The notes below the pieces were generated by a model. The model was not told the origin of the DNA. It saw only the letters and a list, made by a program, of their open reading frames with translations, and ran no database searches. Made by a program: the position numbers and the translations under genes. DNA of 18,922 nt, from assembly GCA_964244885.1 (NCBI GenBank), contig CAXTKD010000022.1, positions 1 to 18,922 of the forward strand, read 5' to 3'. This document shows positions 1 through 7,219 of this stretch, piece by piece (the first letter of the stretch is position 1; every line of letters starts with the position of its first letter). This DNA comes from CAXTKD01 sp964244885. GTDB taxonomy: Bacteria; Pseudomonadota; Alphaproteobacteria; Sphingomonadales; Sphingomonadaceae.

Positions 1-748
1 CGGCGGCCGCCGCTTCGCGCGCGCGACGCAGGAGAATGTCGGCAAGCCGTTCGCGATCATCCTCGACAACAAGTGGATCTCGGCGCCGCGGATCAACGAG
101 CCGATCCTCGGCGGGTCGGGCGTGATCTCGGGAAACTACACGACGGAAAGCGCCAACGAGCTGGCGATCCTGCTGCGCTCGGGCAAGCTGCCGGTCGAGC
201 TGAAGGTCGTCGAGGAGCGCACCGTCGGCCCCGATCTCGGCGCCGATTCGATCCGCGCCGGCACGCTCGCCTCGGTCGCGGCGACGCTCGTCGTCGCGAT
301 CTTCATGATCGTCACCTATGGCCGCTTCGGCCTCTATGCGGTCGGCGCGCTGATCCTCAACCTGCTGATGATCCTCGGCATCCTGTCGGTGACGGGCGCG
401 ACCCTGACGCTGCCGGGCATCGCCGGCCTGGTGCTGACCATCGGCGCCGCGGTCGACGCCAACGTGCTGGTCAACGAGCGCATCCGCGAGGAGCAGCGCA
501 AGGGCAAGGGCGTCATCCAGGCGGTCGAGACCGGCTACAAGGAGGCGCAGCGCACGATCTTCGACGCCAACGTCACCAACCTGATCGCCGCCGTCATCAT
601 GATCGCCTTCGGCTCCGGCCCGATCAAGGGCTTCGCGGTCGTCCTGACCATCGGCATCCTGACCTCGGTGTTCACCGCGGTGACCTTCACGCGCATGATC
701 GTCTCGCTCTGGCTCCGCCGGGCGCGGCCATCGGTGCTGCACATCTGA
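1..748 (+). CDS. secD: Protein translocase subunit SecD, C-terminal part (5' end outside window)
   Basis: This is the last 248 codons of SecD, read in the frame that begins at base 2. SecD works with SecF in the inner membrane and uses the proton-motive force to help the SecYEG/SecA channel release exported proteins. What is visible is the end of the large periplasmic domain (the segment FAIILDNKWISAP), followed by hydrophobic segments from about base 265 onward. The conserved membrane motif VDANVL with downstream NERIREE is present, with its aspartate at 455-457; this is a hallmark of SecD/RND-type transporters. The TGA stop is at 746-748. secF follows on the same strand, but 181 bases of repeat sequence separate two genes that are usually nearly adjacent. 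The N-terminal half cannot be assessed. Confidence 0.97.
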   Translation, partial: GGRRFARATQENVGKPFAIILDNKWISAPRINEPILGGSGVISGNYTTESANELAILLRSGKLPVELKVVEERTVGPDLGADSIRAGTLASVAATLVVAIFMIVTYGRFGLYAVGALILNLLMILGILSVTGATLTLPGIAGLVLTIGAAVDANVLVNERIREEQRKGKGVIQAVETGYKEAQRTIFDANVTNLIAAVIMIAFGSGPIKGFAVVLTIGILTSVFTAVTFTRMIVSLWLRRARPSVLHI

Positions 749-767
749 TGGCGATGAAACCCTCTGA

Positions 768-850
768 CTCCGTTCGTGGTGAGCTTGTCGAACCACGTGG
801 CACGCTCGGCCGAGCGACCACGTCCTTCGACAAGCTCAGGACGAACGGAG
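768..850. repeat. REPIN-like inverted repeat, copy 1 (secD-secF gap)
   Basis: The element begins CTCCGTTCGT and ends ACGAACGGAG, so its tips are complementary. The left arm contains CGTGGT, an 11-base loop and ACCACG, a 6-bp hairpin. The right arm contains CGTCCT, an 11-base loop and AGGACG, also a 6-bp hairpin. Between the arms lies the perfect palindrome CGCTCGGCCGAGCG. Related copies are at 2789-2874, 13169-13271 and 15975-16061. Two inverted, individually folding arms around a short spacer is the layout of a REPIN; this assignment is by structure only. Confidence 0.88.
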
Positions 851-877
851 AGTGGGGGACGTGGCAGAAACATCGTG

Positions 878-906
878 CGTCCCTCGACTTCGCTCGGGAT
901 GAGCGG
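878..906. repeat. Solo half-copy of the REPIN-like arm
   Basis: The segment runs CGTCCCTCGACTTCGC then TCGGGATGAGCGG. It aligns with the right arm of the full element (CGTCCTTCGACAAGC then TCAGGACGAACGG), with about 20 of 28 positions shared. The outer stem is kept as CGTCCC opposite GGGATG, allowing one G-T wobble. It has no partner arm, so it looks like a decayed or single REP unit lying just before the secF start. Confidence 0.6.
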
Positions 907-929
907 CTCTCAAAGATTGGTGTGGCCTG

Positions 930-1886
930 ATGCGTCTCCTGAAGATCGTCCCCGACAACACGAACATCGGCTTCGTCAAGCTGCGCTACATCGCGTTCGG
1001 CTTCACCATCCTGCTGACGCTCGCGTCGCTGGCGCTGCTGTTCACCCGCGGCCTCAACCTCGGCGTCGATTTCGTCGGCGGCCTTATGATCGAGGCGAAG
1101 TTCGAGCAGCCGGTTCACGTCGACACGCTGCGCGCCGAGGTCAACCGGCTGGGCGCGGGCGAGGCGGCGATGCAGCAGTTCGGCGGGCCGAACAACGTGC
1201 TCATCCGCCTGCCGCTGCCGCCGGGCGACGACGCCGCGGTGCAGACCGTGGTGAAGCGCGTGCAGGCGGGCATCAAGGCGACCCACCCGGACGTCAGCTA
1301 TCGCCGCGTCGACACCGTCTCGGGCAAGGTCTCGGGCGAGTTGATCAGCGACGGCATCAAGGCGGTGCTGTTCGCGATCGCCGGCATCGCGATCTTCTCC
1401 TGGCTGCGCTTCGAATGGCATTTCGGCGTCTCGACGCTCGTCGCGCTGTTCCACGACGTGATCGTCACCCTCGGCTTCTTCGCGCTCACCCAGATCGAGT
1501 TCGATCTCTCGGTCATCGCGGCGATCCTGACGATCGTCGGCTATTCGCTCAACGACAAGATCGTCATCGACGACCGGATACGCGAGAACCTCAGGAAATA
1601 CCGGCAGATGGAGATCGGATCGCTGATCGACCTGTCGGTCAACGAGACGCTGCCGCGCACCGTGATGACCTCGCTGACGATGATCCTGGCACTGGGCTCG
1701 ATGCTCCTCCTCGGGCCGGCGGTGATCTTCGGCTTCACCGCCGCGATGCTGCTCGGCATCGTCGTCGGCACCTATTCGTCGATCTACGTGTCGTCGTCGC
1801 TGCTGATCGCGCTCGGCATCAACGCCGCGACGTTCAAGGCGCCGCCGGCCGGCGGCGCGTCCAAGGCGGAGCGGGTCGGGCGGTAG
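930..1886 (+). CDS. secF: Protein translocase subunit SecF
   Basis: SecF has 318 residues and partners SecD in the proton-driven late stage of Sec export at the inner membrane. It starts with a short cytoplasmic stretch and a first membrane segment at about residues 20-40. The SecF signature GLNLGVDFVGG follows at residues 41-51. A periplasmic loop runs to about residue 130, and the C-terminal half is a bundle of membrane segments. The conserved motif GYSLNDKIVIDDRIREN corresponds to the family's GYSxNDxxVxxDRIREN. The length is normal for a SecF of the separate-protein type. The ATG at 930 has no convincing Shine-Dalgarno sequence: the upstream bases are repeat-derived, so the original leader may have been displaced. 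The gene probably still belongs to the secD operon. Confidence 0.97.
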   Translation: MRLLKIVPDNTNIGFVKLRYIAFGFTILLTLASLALLFTRGLNLGVDFVGGLMIEAKFEQPVHVDTLRAEVNRLGAGEAAMQQFGGPNNVLIRLPLPPGDDAAVQTVVKRVQAGIKATHPDVSYRRVDTVSGKVSGELISDGIKAVLFAIAGIAIFSWLRFEWHFGVSTLVALFHDVIVTLGFFALTQIEFDLSVIAAILTIVGYSLNDKIVIDDRIRENLRKYRQMEIGSLIDLSVNETLPRTVMTSLTMILALGSMLLLGPAVIFGFTAAMLLGIVVGTYSSIYVSSSLLIALGINAATFKAPPAGGASKAERVGR

Positions 1887-1894
1887 GCGCGCCC

Positions 1895-1909
1895 GTTCCG
1901 TTCCGGTTC
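1895..1909 (+). promoter_or_regulatory. Candidate LexA (SOS) box upstream of bamD-recN
   Basis: The sequence is GTTCCGTTCCGGTTC, an exact GTTC-N7-GTTC direct repeat. This is the established LexA operator form in many alphaproteobacteria. It lies in the 97-base secF-bamD gap, 74 bases before the bamD ATG. recN, a strongly SOS-induced gene in other bacteria, is downstream on the same strand. A small hairpin (CCGGT, TCAT, ACCGG; 1903-1916) overlaps its right half. A second box of the same form is at uvrD, which makes chance less likely. Confidence 0.6.
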
Positions 1910-1983
1910 ATACCGGGCGCCGCAACGGTCGCGGCGATCCGCCGCCGCTTGGCGGGGCCAAGGCCTTCGGTTAGGACGTTCGC

Positions 1984-2757
1984 ATGACATTCAAGCGTTA
2001 CATCGCCCCCGCCGCGCTCGCGGCGATCCTCGCCTTCGGCGCCGCCGGATGCGCTCACAAGGGACCGAAGGGCGACCGGCCCTATATCGCCCGCGACGTC
2101 GAGACTCTGTACTCGGTCGCCAAGGAGCGGCTTGAGAAACGCGACTACAAGACCGCCGCCGCGATGTTCGACGAGGTCGAGCGCCAGCACCCCTATTCGG
2201 TATGGGCGCGCCGCGCGCAGCTGATGTCGTCGTTCAGCTATTACATGGGCCGCGACTATCAGGAGGGCATCCTGGCGGCGCAGCGCTTCCTGTCGCTCCA
2301 CCCGGGCAACAAGGATGCGCCCTACGCTTATTATCTCGTCGCGATCAGCTATTACGAGCAGATCACCGACGTGCAGCGCGACCAGAAGATCACGCAGCAG
2401 GCGCTCGACGCGCTGAACGAGCTGGTGCGGCGCTACCCCAACACCAGCTACGCCGACGACGCGCGGCTGAAGATCGACCTCGCCCGCGACCACCTCGCCG
2501 GCAAGGAGATGGAGATCGGGCGGCTCTACCAGAACCAGGGCCAGCTGCTGGCGGCGGCGCTGCGCTTCCGTTCTGTCGTCGACGACTACGACACGACGAG
2601 CCATGCGCCCGAGGCGCTGGAGCGGCTGGTCGAGGTCTACCTGGCGCTCGGCATCCCGGAGGAAGCGCACAAGGCGGCGGCGGTGCTCGGCTACAACTAC
2701 CCGGGCTCGAAATGGTACGACCGCGCCTACAAGCTGACCCAGCGCTACAAGGCCTGA
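1984..2757 (+). CDS. bamD: Outer membrane protein assembly factor BamD (lipoprotein)
   Basis: BamD has 257 residues and is the essential outer-membrane lipoprotein that works with BamA to fold and insert beta-barrel proteins. Residues 1-22 form a lipoprotein signal (K4, R5, then a hydrophobic alanine-rich core) ending in the lipobox AAGC, so Cys23 would be lipidated. The rest is a series of TPR-like helical repeats (for example YSVAKERLEKRDYKTAAAMF and YPNTSYADDARLKI), as in the YfiO/BamD family. An AGGA Shine-Dalgarno at 1973-1976, seven bases before the ATG, supports the start. The candidate LexA box lies upstream and recN follows after 134 bases. bamD next to recN and ligA is, to my knowledge, a common alphaproteobacterial neighbourhood. 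Confidence 0.96.
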   Translation: MTFKRYIAPAALAAILAFGAAGCAHKGPKGDRPYIARDVETLYSVAKERLEKRDYKTAAAMFDEVERQHPYSVWARRAQLMSSFSYYMGRDYQEGILAAQRFLSLHPGNKDAPYAYYLVAISYYEQITDVQRDQKITQQALDALNELVRRYPNTSYADDARLKIDLARDHLAGKEMEIGRLYQNQGQLLAAALRFRSVVDDYDTTSHAPEALERLVEVYLALGIPEEAHKAAAVLGYNYPGSKWYDRAYKLTQRYKA

Positions 2758-2788
2758 TGGCGGTTCGGCTCCGCACCCTCGCACCCAC

Positions 2789-2874
2789 CTCCGTTCGTGG
2801 TGAGCCTGTCGAACCACGAGTCCGCTCCGACGACGGAGCGACTACGTCCTTCGACAAGCTCAGGACGAACGGAG
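2789..2874. repeat. REPIN-like inverted repeat, copy 2 (bamD-recN gap)
   Basis: This copy has the same orientation as copy 1. The left arm is CGTGGT, loop GAGCCTGTCGA, ACCACG. The right arm is CGTCCT, loop TCGACAAGCTC, AGGACG. The spacer differs from copy 1: CGCTCCG, ACGA, CGGAGCG, which still forms a 7-bp hairpin with a 4-base loop. The right tip ends CGGAG, followed by AGAACT. The recN GTG is 17 bases beyond the tip, too far for this GGAG to be an ordinary ribosome binding site. Confidence 0.88.
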
Positions 2875-2891
2875 AGAACTAGAGACCCAAG

Positions 2892-4541
2892 GTGCTCCGC
2901 GCCCTGATCATCCGCGACGTGGTGCTGATCGAGGCGCTCGATCTCGAATTCGCCGGCGGCCTCAGCGTGCTGACCGGCGAAACCGGGGCGGGAAAGTCCA
3001 TCCTTCTCGACAGCCTCGGCCTCGCGATGGGCGCGCGCGCCGACGCCGGGCTGGTGCGGCGGGGCGCGGCGCAGGCGGCGGTGACGGCGGAATTCGACTT
3101 GCCAAGCGACCATCCGGTGCGCGCGCTGATCGAGGAGAACGGGCTCGACGCCGAGGGCGCGATCATCCTGCGGCGGCAGCTGAAGGCCGACGGCGGCAGC
3201 CGCGCCTTCGTCAACGACCAGCCGGTGTCCGCGACACTGCTCCGCGATGTCGGCGCTGCGCTCGTCGAGATTCACGGCCAGCACGACGACCGAGGGCTGT
3301 TGAACGCGCGCGGCCATCGCTCGCTTCTCGACGCCTTCGGCAAGGTCGACGGCGCACCGACCGCCAATGCCTGGGCCGCGTGGCGCGAGGCGGAGGCGGT
3401 GCTGACGGCGGCGCGCGCGGCGGTCGAGGAAAACGCCCGCGACCGCGAGTGGCTCGACCATGCGGTCGCCGAGCTGCGCGCGCTGGCGCCCGAGCCCGGC
3501 GAGGAGGCGGCGCTCGCCGAGGAGCGCGCGGCGATGCAGAAGGGCGCGCGGCTGGCCGACGAACTGGTCGCGGCGCGCGAGCTGGTCGAGGGCGGCGAGG
3601 GCGGGCTGGCGAAGCTGCGGCAGGCGGCGCGGCGGCTGGAACGGCTGGCGGGCGAGCACGACAGCCTCGCCGAGGCTCTGGCCGCGGTCGACCGCGCGGT
3701 GATCGAGGCGGGCGAGGCCGAGGACCGGCTGGCGGCGGCGGCCGAGGCGCTGGCCTTCGACCCGGCGCGGCTGGAGGACAGCGAGACCCGGCTGTTCGAG
3801 CTGCGCGCCGCGGGGCGCAAGCACCGCGTGGCGCCCGACGACCTCGCCGACCTGGCGGAGACGCTGGCGGCGCGGGCGGCGGCGATCGAGGCGGGCGAGG
3901 CCGAGCTTGGCGCGCTGGAGGCGCGGGTGCGAGTGTCGCGCGAGACCTATGGCCGCGAGGCGGGGCGGCTGGGCGTGGCGCGCGCGCAGGCGGCGGCGGC
4001 GCTCGACAAGGCGGTGGCGCGCGAGCTGGCGCCGCTCAAGCTCGACGCGGCGCGCTTCCGCACGGTGATCGACCCGCTGCCCGAGGGCGGATGGGGCGCC
4101 GGCGGCAAGGAGCGCGTCGAGTTCGAGATCGCGACCAACCCCGGCGCGCCGTTCGCGCCGCTCTTGAAAATCGCCTCGGGCGGCGAGCTCTCGCGCTTCA
4201 TCCTGGCGCTGAAGGTCGCGCTCGCCGAGACGCGAACCGCGGGCACGATGATCTTCGACGAGATCGACCGAGGCGTCGGCGGCGCCGTCGCAAGCGCCAT
4301 CGGCGAGCGGCTGGCCCGCCTATCCGGCGAAGCGCAGGTCCTGGTGGTCACCCACAGCCCGCAGGTCGCGGCGCGCGGGCACAGCCAGTGGCGCATCGCC
4401 AAGTCCTCGACCGGCGACGTGACGCGGACCGACGTGCGCGAGCTGGATGCGGATGAACGGCGTGAGGAGATCGCCCGGATGTTGTCCGGCGCCGAAGTCA
4501 CCGACGAGGCGCGGGCGCAGGCAGATCGTCTCCTCGGCTAG
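2892..4541 (+). CDS. recN: DNA repair protein RecN
   Basis: RecN has 549 residues and is a cytoplasmic SMC-like ATPase that binds and tethers DNA during recombinational repair of double-strand breaks. The Walker A motif GETGAGKS is at residues 29-36. The ABC signature ASGGELSR begins at about residue 428. The Walker B segment MIFDEID has Asp456 and Glu457. The end of the protein has the usual VVTHSPQVA switch region. The middle (about residues 150-400) is rich in Ala, Glu and Arg, as expected for the RecN coiled-coil arms. The start is GTG, placed where family members begin; no good Shine-Dalgarno is visible because repeat copy 2 occupies the leader. It probably depends on the bamD promoter and its candidate LexA box. 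Confidence 0.97.
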   Translation: MLRALIIRDVVLIEALDLEFAGGLSVLTGETGAGKSILLDSLGLAMGARADAGLVRRGAAQAAVTAEFDLPSDHPVRALIEENGLDAEGAIILRRQLKADGGSRAFVNDQPVSATLLRDVGAALVEIHGQHDDRGLLNARGHRSLLDAFGKVDGAPTANAWAAWREAEAVLTAARAAVEENARDREWLDHAVAELRALAPEPGEEAALAEERAAMQKGARLADELVAARELVEGGEGGLAKLRQAARRLERLAGEHDSLAEALAAVDRAVIEAGEAEDRLAAAAEALAFDPARLEDSETRLFELRAAGRKHRVAPDDLADLAETLAARAAAIEAGEAELGALEARVRVSRETYGREAGRLGVARAQAAAALDKAVARELAPLKLDAARFRTVIDPLPEGGWGAGGKERVEFEIATNPGAPFAPLLKIASGGELSRFILALKVALAETRTAGTMIFDEIDRGVGGAVASAIGERLARLSGEAQVLVVTHSPQVAARGHSQWRIAKSSTGDVTRTDVRELDADERREEIARMLSGAEVTDEARAQADRLLG

Positions 4542-4547
4542 AAAGCT

Positions 4548-4679
4548 CCCTCTCCCGCTCGCGGGAGAGGGTCGGGGTGAGGGGCGAAGCGCGTCAGCGA
4601 GAGCGGCGCCGGACTCAGCGGTTTTCCCTCGCCCCGCTCGCTGCCGCGAGTCGCCCTCTCCCGCAAGCGGGCGAGGGGT
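4548..4679. repeat. Second intergenic repeat family, full copy (recN-ligA gap)
   Basis: The left end is a perfect 11-bp stem, CCCTCTCCCGC / GCGGGAGAGGG with a two-base loop (4548-4571), six bases after the recN stop. The right end is a second stem, CCCTCTCCCGC, AA, GCGGGCGAGGG (4654-4677). Between them is a conserved core including CCCCGCTCGCTGCCGCGAG at 4632-4650. A diverged copy in the same plus-strand orientation is at 11804-11929. The left hairpin could stop recN transcription, but it has no T-run. Confidence 0.8.
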
Positions 4680-4768
4680 TGTGCCACTTTTCGCTGTCCT
4701 ACAGCCTTGGCCAGCCGGTAAACTTCGGTGATCGCTCGTGGGAGTCCGAATGCGCAGGCCGAACCCCG

Positions 4769-4848
4769 TCTCCATGTTGTTAACTTCCGCCCCTTGTGCG
4801 GCCCGCCAAAACGACCGCTCACAAGCCCCCAACTTGTTAACTTCCGCG
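4769..4848 (+). repeat. Tandem GTTAAC element upstream of ligA
   Basis: The unit has two copies of TTGTTAACTTCCGC, with GTTAAC at 4779-4784 and 4836-4841, 57 bp apart. The first is preceded by TCTCCAT and followed by CCCTTG. The second is preceded by CCCCCAAC. The same asymmetric arrangement occurs on the minus strand at 11320-11398. Between the motifs an imperfect hairpin can form (CTTGTG opposite CACAAG on the minus strand). The element ends about ten bases before the ligA start, so it lies in the promoter or leader of ligA. The remaining bases of the recN-ligA gap (4680-4768) show no other recognisable feature. Confidence 0.7.
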
Positions 4849-4858
4849 AGCCTTTTCA

Positions 4859-6976
4859 GTGGCTGAATTGACCGAATCACAGGCCGCCGCGCGCCTCGCC
4901 AAACTCGCCTCCGAGATCGCGCGGCACAACGCGCTGTACCACGGCGAGGACGCGCCCGAGCTTTCGGACGCGGACTACGACGCGCTCGTTCGCGAGAACG
5001 CGGCGCTTGAGGCGGCGTGGCCGGGTCTCGTGCGGGCCGACAGCCCGTCGCGGCTGGTGGGAAGCGCGCCGGCGGGGCATCTGGCGAAGGTGGCGCATGC
5101 CAAGCCGATGCTCAGCCTGGATAATGCGTTTTCGGCCGAGGAGGTCGCCGAGTTCGTGGCGCGGGTGCGGCGCTTCCTTTCGCTGCCGGAGGATGAGGAG
5201 GTCGGCCTGACCGCTGAGCCGAAGATCGACGGGCTGTCGTGTTCGCTGCGTTACGAACACGGGCGGCTGGTGCGGGCGCTGACGCGGGGCGACGGGACCA
5301 CTGGCGAGGATGTCACCGCAAACGTCGCGCATGTCGGCGGCGTGCCGCAGGTGCTGAACGGGGACGCACCCGATGTTCTGGAGGTTCGCGGCGAAGTCTA
5401 CATGACCAAGGTGGATTTCGTTGCGCTGAATGCGAGGATGGTCGCCGGGGCGAAGGAAGGCGTCGAGGCGCGGCAGTTCGCTAACCCACGCAACGCTGCG
5501 GCAGGCTCGCTCAGGCAGAAGGATCCGGCGGTCACTGCGGCGCGCCCGCTCAAGTTTCTGGCGCACGGGTGGGGCGAGATTTCGGAGCAGCGCGACACGG
5601 TTCAGTTCAAGGCCATGCAAACCATCAGCGCGCGAGGCTTTCCGGTCTCCGACATGCTGGATGTGTTCTGGACCCTCGACGATGCGCTGGCGCATTATGC
5701 GGCGATCGAGCGGGCGCGGGCCGACCTGCCGTTCGACATCGACGGCGTGGTCTACAAGGTCGACCGGCTCGATTGGCAGGCGCGGCTCGGCCACGTCGGC
5801 AAGGCGCCGCGCTGGGCGATCGCGCACAAATTCCCCGCCGAGCGCGCCGAGACGACGCTCAACGCCATCGACATCCAGGTCGGGCGGACGGGCAAGCTGA
5901 CGCCGGTGGCGCGGCTGGAGCCGGTGACGGTGGGCGGCGTCGTCGTCACCAACGCGACGCTGCACAACGCCGACGAGATCGGGCGGCTCGGGGTGCGGCC
6001 GGGCGACCGGGTGATCGTCCAGCGCGCGGGCGACGTCATTCCGCAGATCGCGGAGAATTTGACGCGGGATGTGGTGCGGCCGGAGTGGCTGTTTCCGCAG
6101 GTCTGCCCGATTTGCGAGAGCGCGGCGGAGCGCGAGGCGGGTGAGGTCGACTATCGCTGCACCGGCGGGCTGATCTGCGCGGCGCAGCGGGTCGAGCGGT
6201 TGCGGCACTTCGTATCGCGCCACGCGCTCGACATCGAGGGCCTGGGGCTGACTCATATCGAGAGCTTCTTCCGCGACGGGCTGGTGCGGTCGCCGGCGGA
6301 CATCTTCCGGCTGACCAAGGAAGCGCTGCTGGCGCGAGAGCGCTGGGCGGAGGTGTCGGCGGCCAATCTGATCGCGGCGATCGACGCCAAGCGCAACCCG
6401 CCGCTCGACCGCTTGCTGTTCGGCCTCGGCATCCGTCACGTCGGCGAGGTGACGGCGCGCGATCTGGCGCGGGCCTATCGGAGCTGGGGAGCGCTGGCGG
6501 CGCGGCTGGATGAAGCGGTGGCGCTCCGCGAGGGGCTTGAGGCGGCGGCCGGTGAGAGCGATGAGAAGTTCGCCAAACGGACGGCGGCGGCGCTCGCCGC
6601 GCTGATCGCGGTGCCGGGAGTGGGACCGGAGGTCGCGGGCGCGCTGGCCGATTTCTGGGCGGAGCCGCACAACAGGGAAGTGCTCGCCGCGCTGCTTGCC
6701 GAAGTGGCGCCGGCCGATGTGGTGTTCGAGACGCGGGCTTCCGAAGTCTCCGGCAAGACTCTGGTTTTCACCGGAACGCTGGAGCAATTGAGCCGCGACG
6801 AGGCCAAGGCGCAGGCCGAGTCATTGGGCGCGAAAGTGTCTGGTTCGGTATCAGCCAAAACCGACTTGGTTATCGCCGGGCCGGGAGCGGGGTCGAAGCT
6901 CAATCGGGCGGCCAAGCTCGGCATCAGGATTATCGATGAAGAAGCGTGGCTTGCTATCGCACGCGCCGGAGTCTGA
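4859..6976 (+). CDS. ligA: NAD-dependent DNA ligase LigA
   Basis: LigA has 705 residues and is the essential ligase that seals nicks in replication and repair using NAD+. The N-terminal Ia region contains HNALYHGEDAPELSDADYD. The adenylation motif KIDG has catalytic Lys122. An OB-fold region follows, then a four-cysteine zinc finger (Cys416, Cys419, Cys434, Cys440). Helix-hairpin-helix repeats come next (for example GIRHVGEVTARDLA and AVPGVGPEVAGALADF). A C-terminal BRCT domain spans roughly residues 625-705. Length and domain order are normal. The start is GTG at 4859 without a clear Shine-Dalgarno; a TTG at 4868 is a possible alternative. The tandem GTTAAC element lies directly upstream. 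Confidence 0.97.
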   Translation: MAELTESQAAARLAKLASEIARHNALYHGEDAPELSDADYDALVRENAALEAAWPGLVRADSPSRLVGSAPAGHLAKVAHAKPMLSLDNAFSAEEVAEFVARVRRFLSLPEDEEVGLTAEPKIDGLSCSLRYEHGRLVRALTRGDGTTGEDVTANVAHVGGVPQVLNGDAPDVLEVRGEVYMTKVDFVALNARMVAGAKEGVEARQFANPRNAAAGSLRQKDPAVTAARPLKFLAHGWGEISEQRDTVQFKAMQTISARGFPVSDMLDVFWTLDDALAHYAAIERARADLPFDIDGVVYKVDRLDWQARLGHVGKAPRWAIAHKFPAERAETTLNAIDIQVGRTGKLTPVARLEPVTVGGVVVTNATLHNADEIGRLGVRPGDRVIVQRAGDVIPQIAENLTRDVVRPEWLFPQVCPICESAAEREAGEVDYRCTGGLICAAQRVERLRHFVSRHALDIEGLGLTHIESFFRDGLVRSPADIFRLTKEALLARERWAEVSAANLIAAIDAKRNPPLDRLLFGLGIRHVGEVTARDLARAYRSWGALAARLDEAVALREGLEAAAGESDEKFAKRTAAALAALIAVPGVGPEVAGALADFWAEPHNREVLAALLAEVAPADVVFETRASEVSGKTLVFTGTLEQLSRDEAKAQAESLGAKVSGSVSAKTDLVIAGPGAGSKLNRAAKLGIRIIDEEAWLAIARAGV

Positions 6977-7090
6977 TTCGGATGCATGCACTGGGCGCAT
7001 AGCTGTTGCCGAACCATTGGGGCTGCTCGCAGCTGCAGCACGCGCCTACATAGCCTTCATCAACGAACCGAAACGATGAAGGCTTTAGAA

Positions 7091-7219
7091 ATGACGTCCG
7101 CAGTTCTCCCCATGAGCGTTCCTGCCGCCCCGCGCGTCGCGCGCTCCGTTCGCCGCGTCAGCCTGCTCCGCAGCTTTATCCCTGCGACCGAGCGGCTGTT
7201 CCACGCGTGGCGCGCCTAG
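7091..7219 (+). CDS. Possible 42-residue basic protein of unknown function
   Basis: I do not recognise this product. The frame from ATG 7091 encodes 42 residues, with a Pro/Ala/Val start, a very basic middle (APRVARSVRRVSLLRS) and an end FIPATERLFHAWRA. GAAGG at 7078-7082, eight bases before the ATG, is a reasonable ribosome binding site, and most third codon positions after the first few are G or C. An upstream in-frame ATG at 7076 is less well placed. Its last 44 bases overlap the 3' end of prmA on the other strand. It could instead be a chance frame. The gap before it (6977-7090) shows no other clear feature. Confidence 0.35.
   Translation: MTSAVLPMSVPAAPRVARSVRRVSLLRSFIPATERLFHAWRA

Noticed and set aside
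73..930. A 285-codon plus-strand frame overlapping secD and ending at the secF start
   Set aside because: It is frame-shifted against clear SecD coding and then reads through the repeat; the Arg/His-rich product is typical of an out-of-frame reading.
1100..1116. GTTC...GTTC pair inside secF as a LexA box
   Set aside because: The spacer is nine bases, not seven, and it lies within coding sequence.
4548..4571. Intrinsic terminator for recN
   Set aside because: The stem is strong but no T-run follows, and the same sequence is part of a dispersed repeat; termination here is unproven.
4779..4841. GTTAAC pairs, and repeats in general, as a CRISPR array
   Set aside because: Only two units per site, no regular spacer series and no cas genes.
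4877..6787. A 636-codon open frame on the minus strand opposite ligA
   Set aside because: It is a GC-rich antisense shadow: ligA is unmistakable on the plus strand, and the antisense product is an Arg/Pro/His-rich composition with no recognisable domain.
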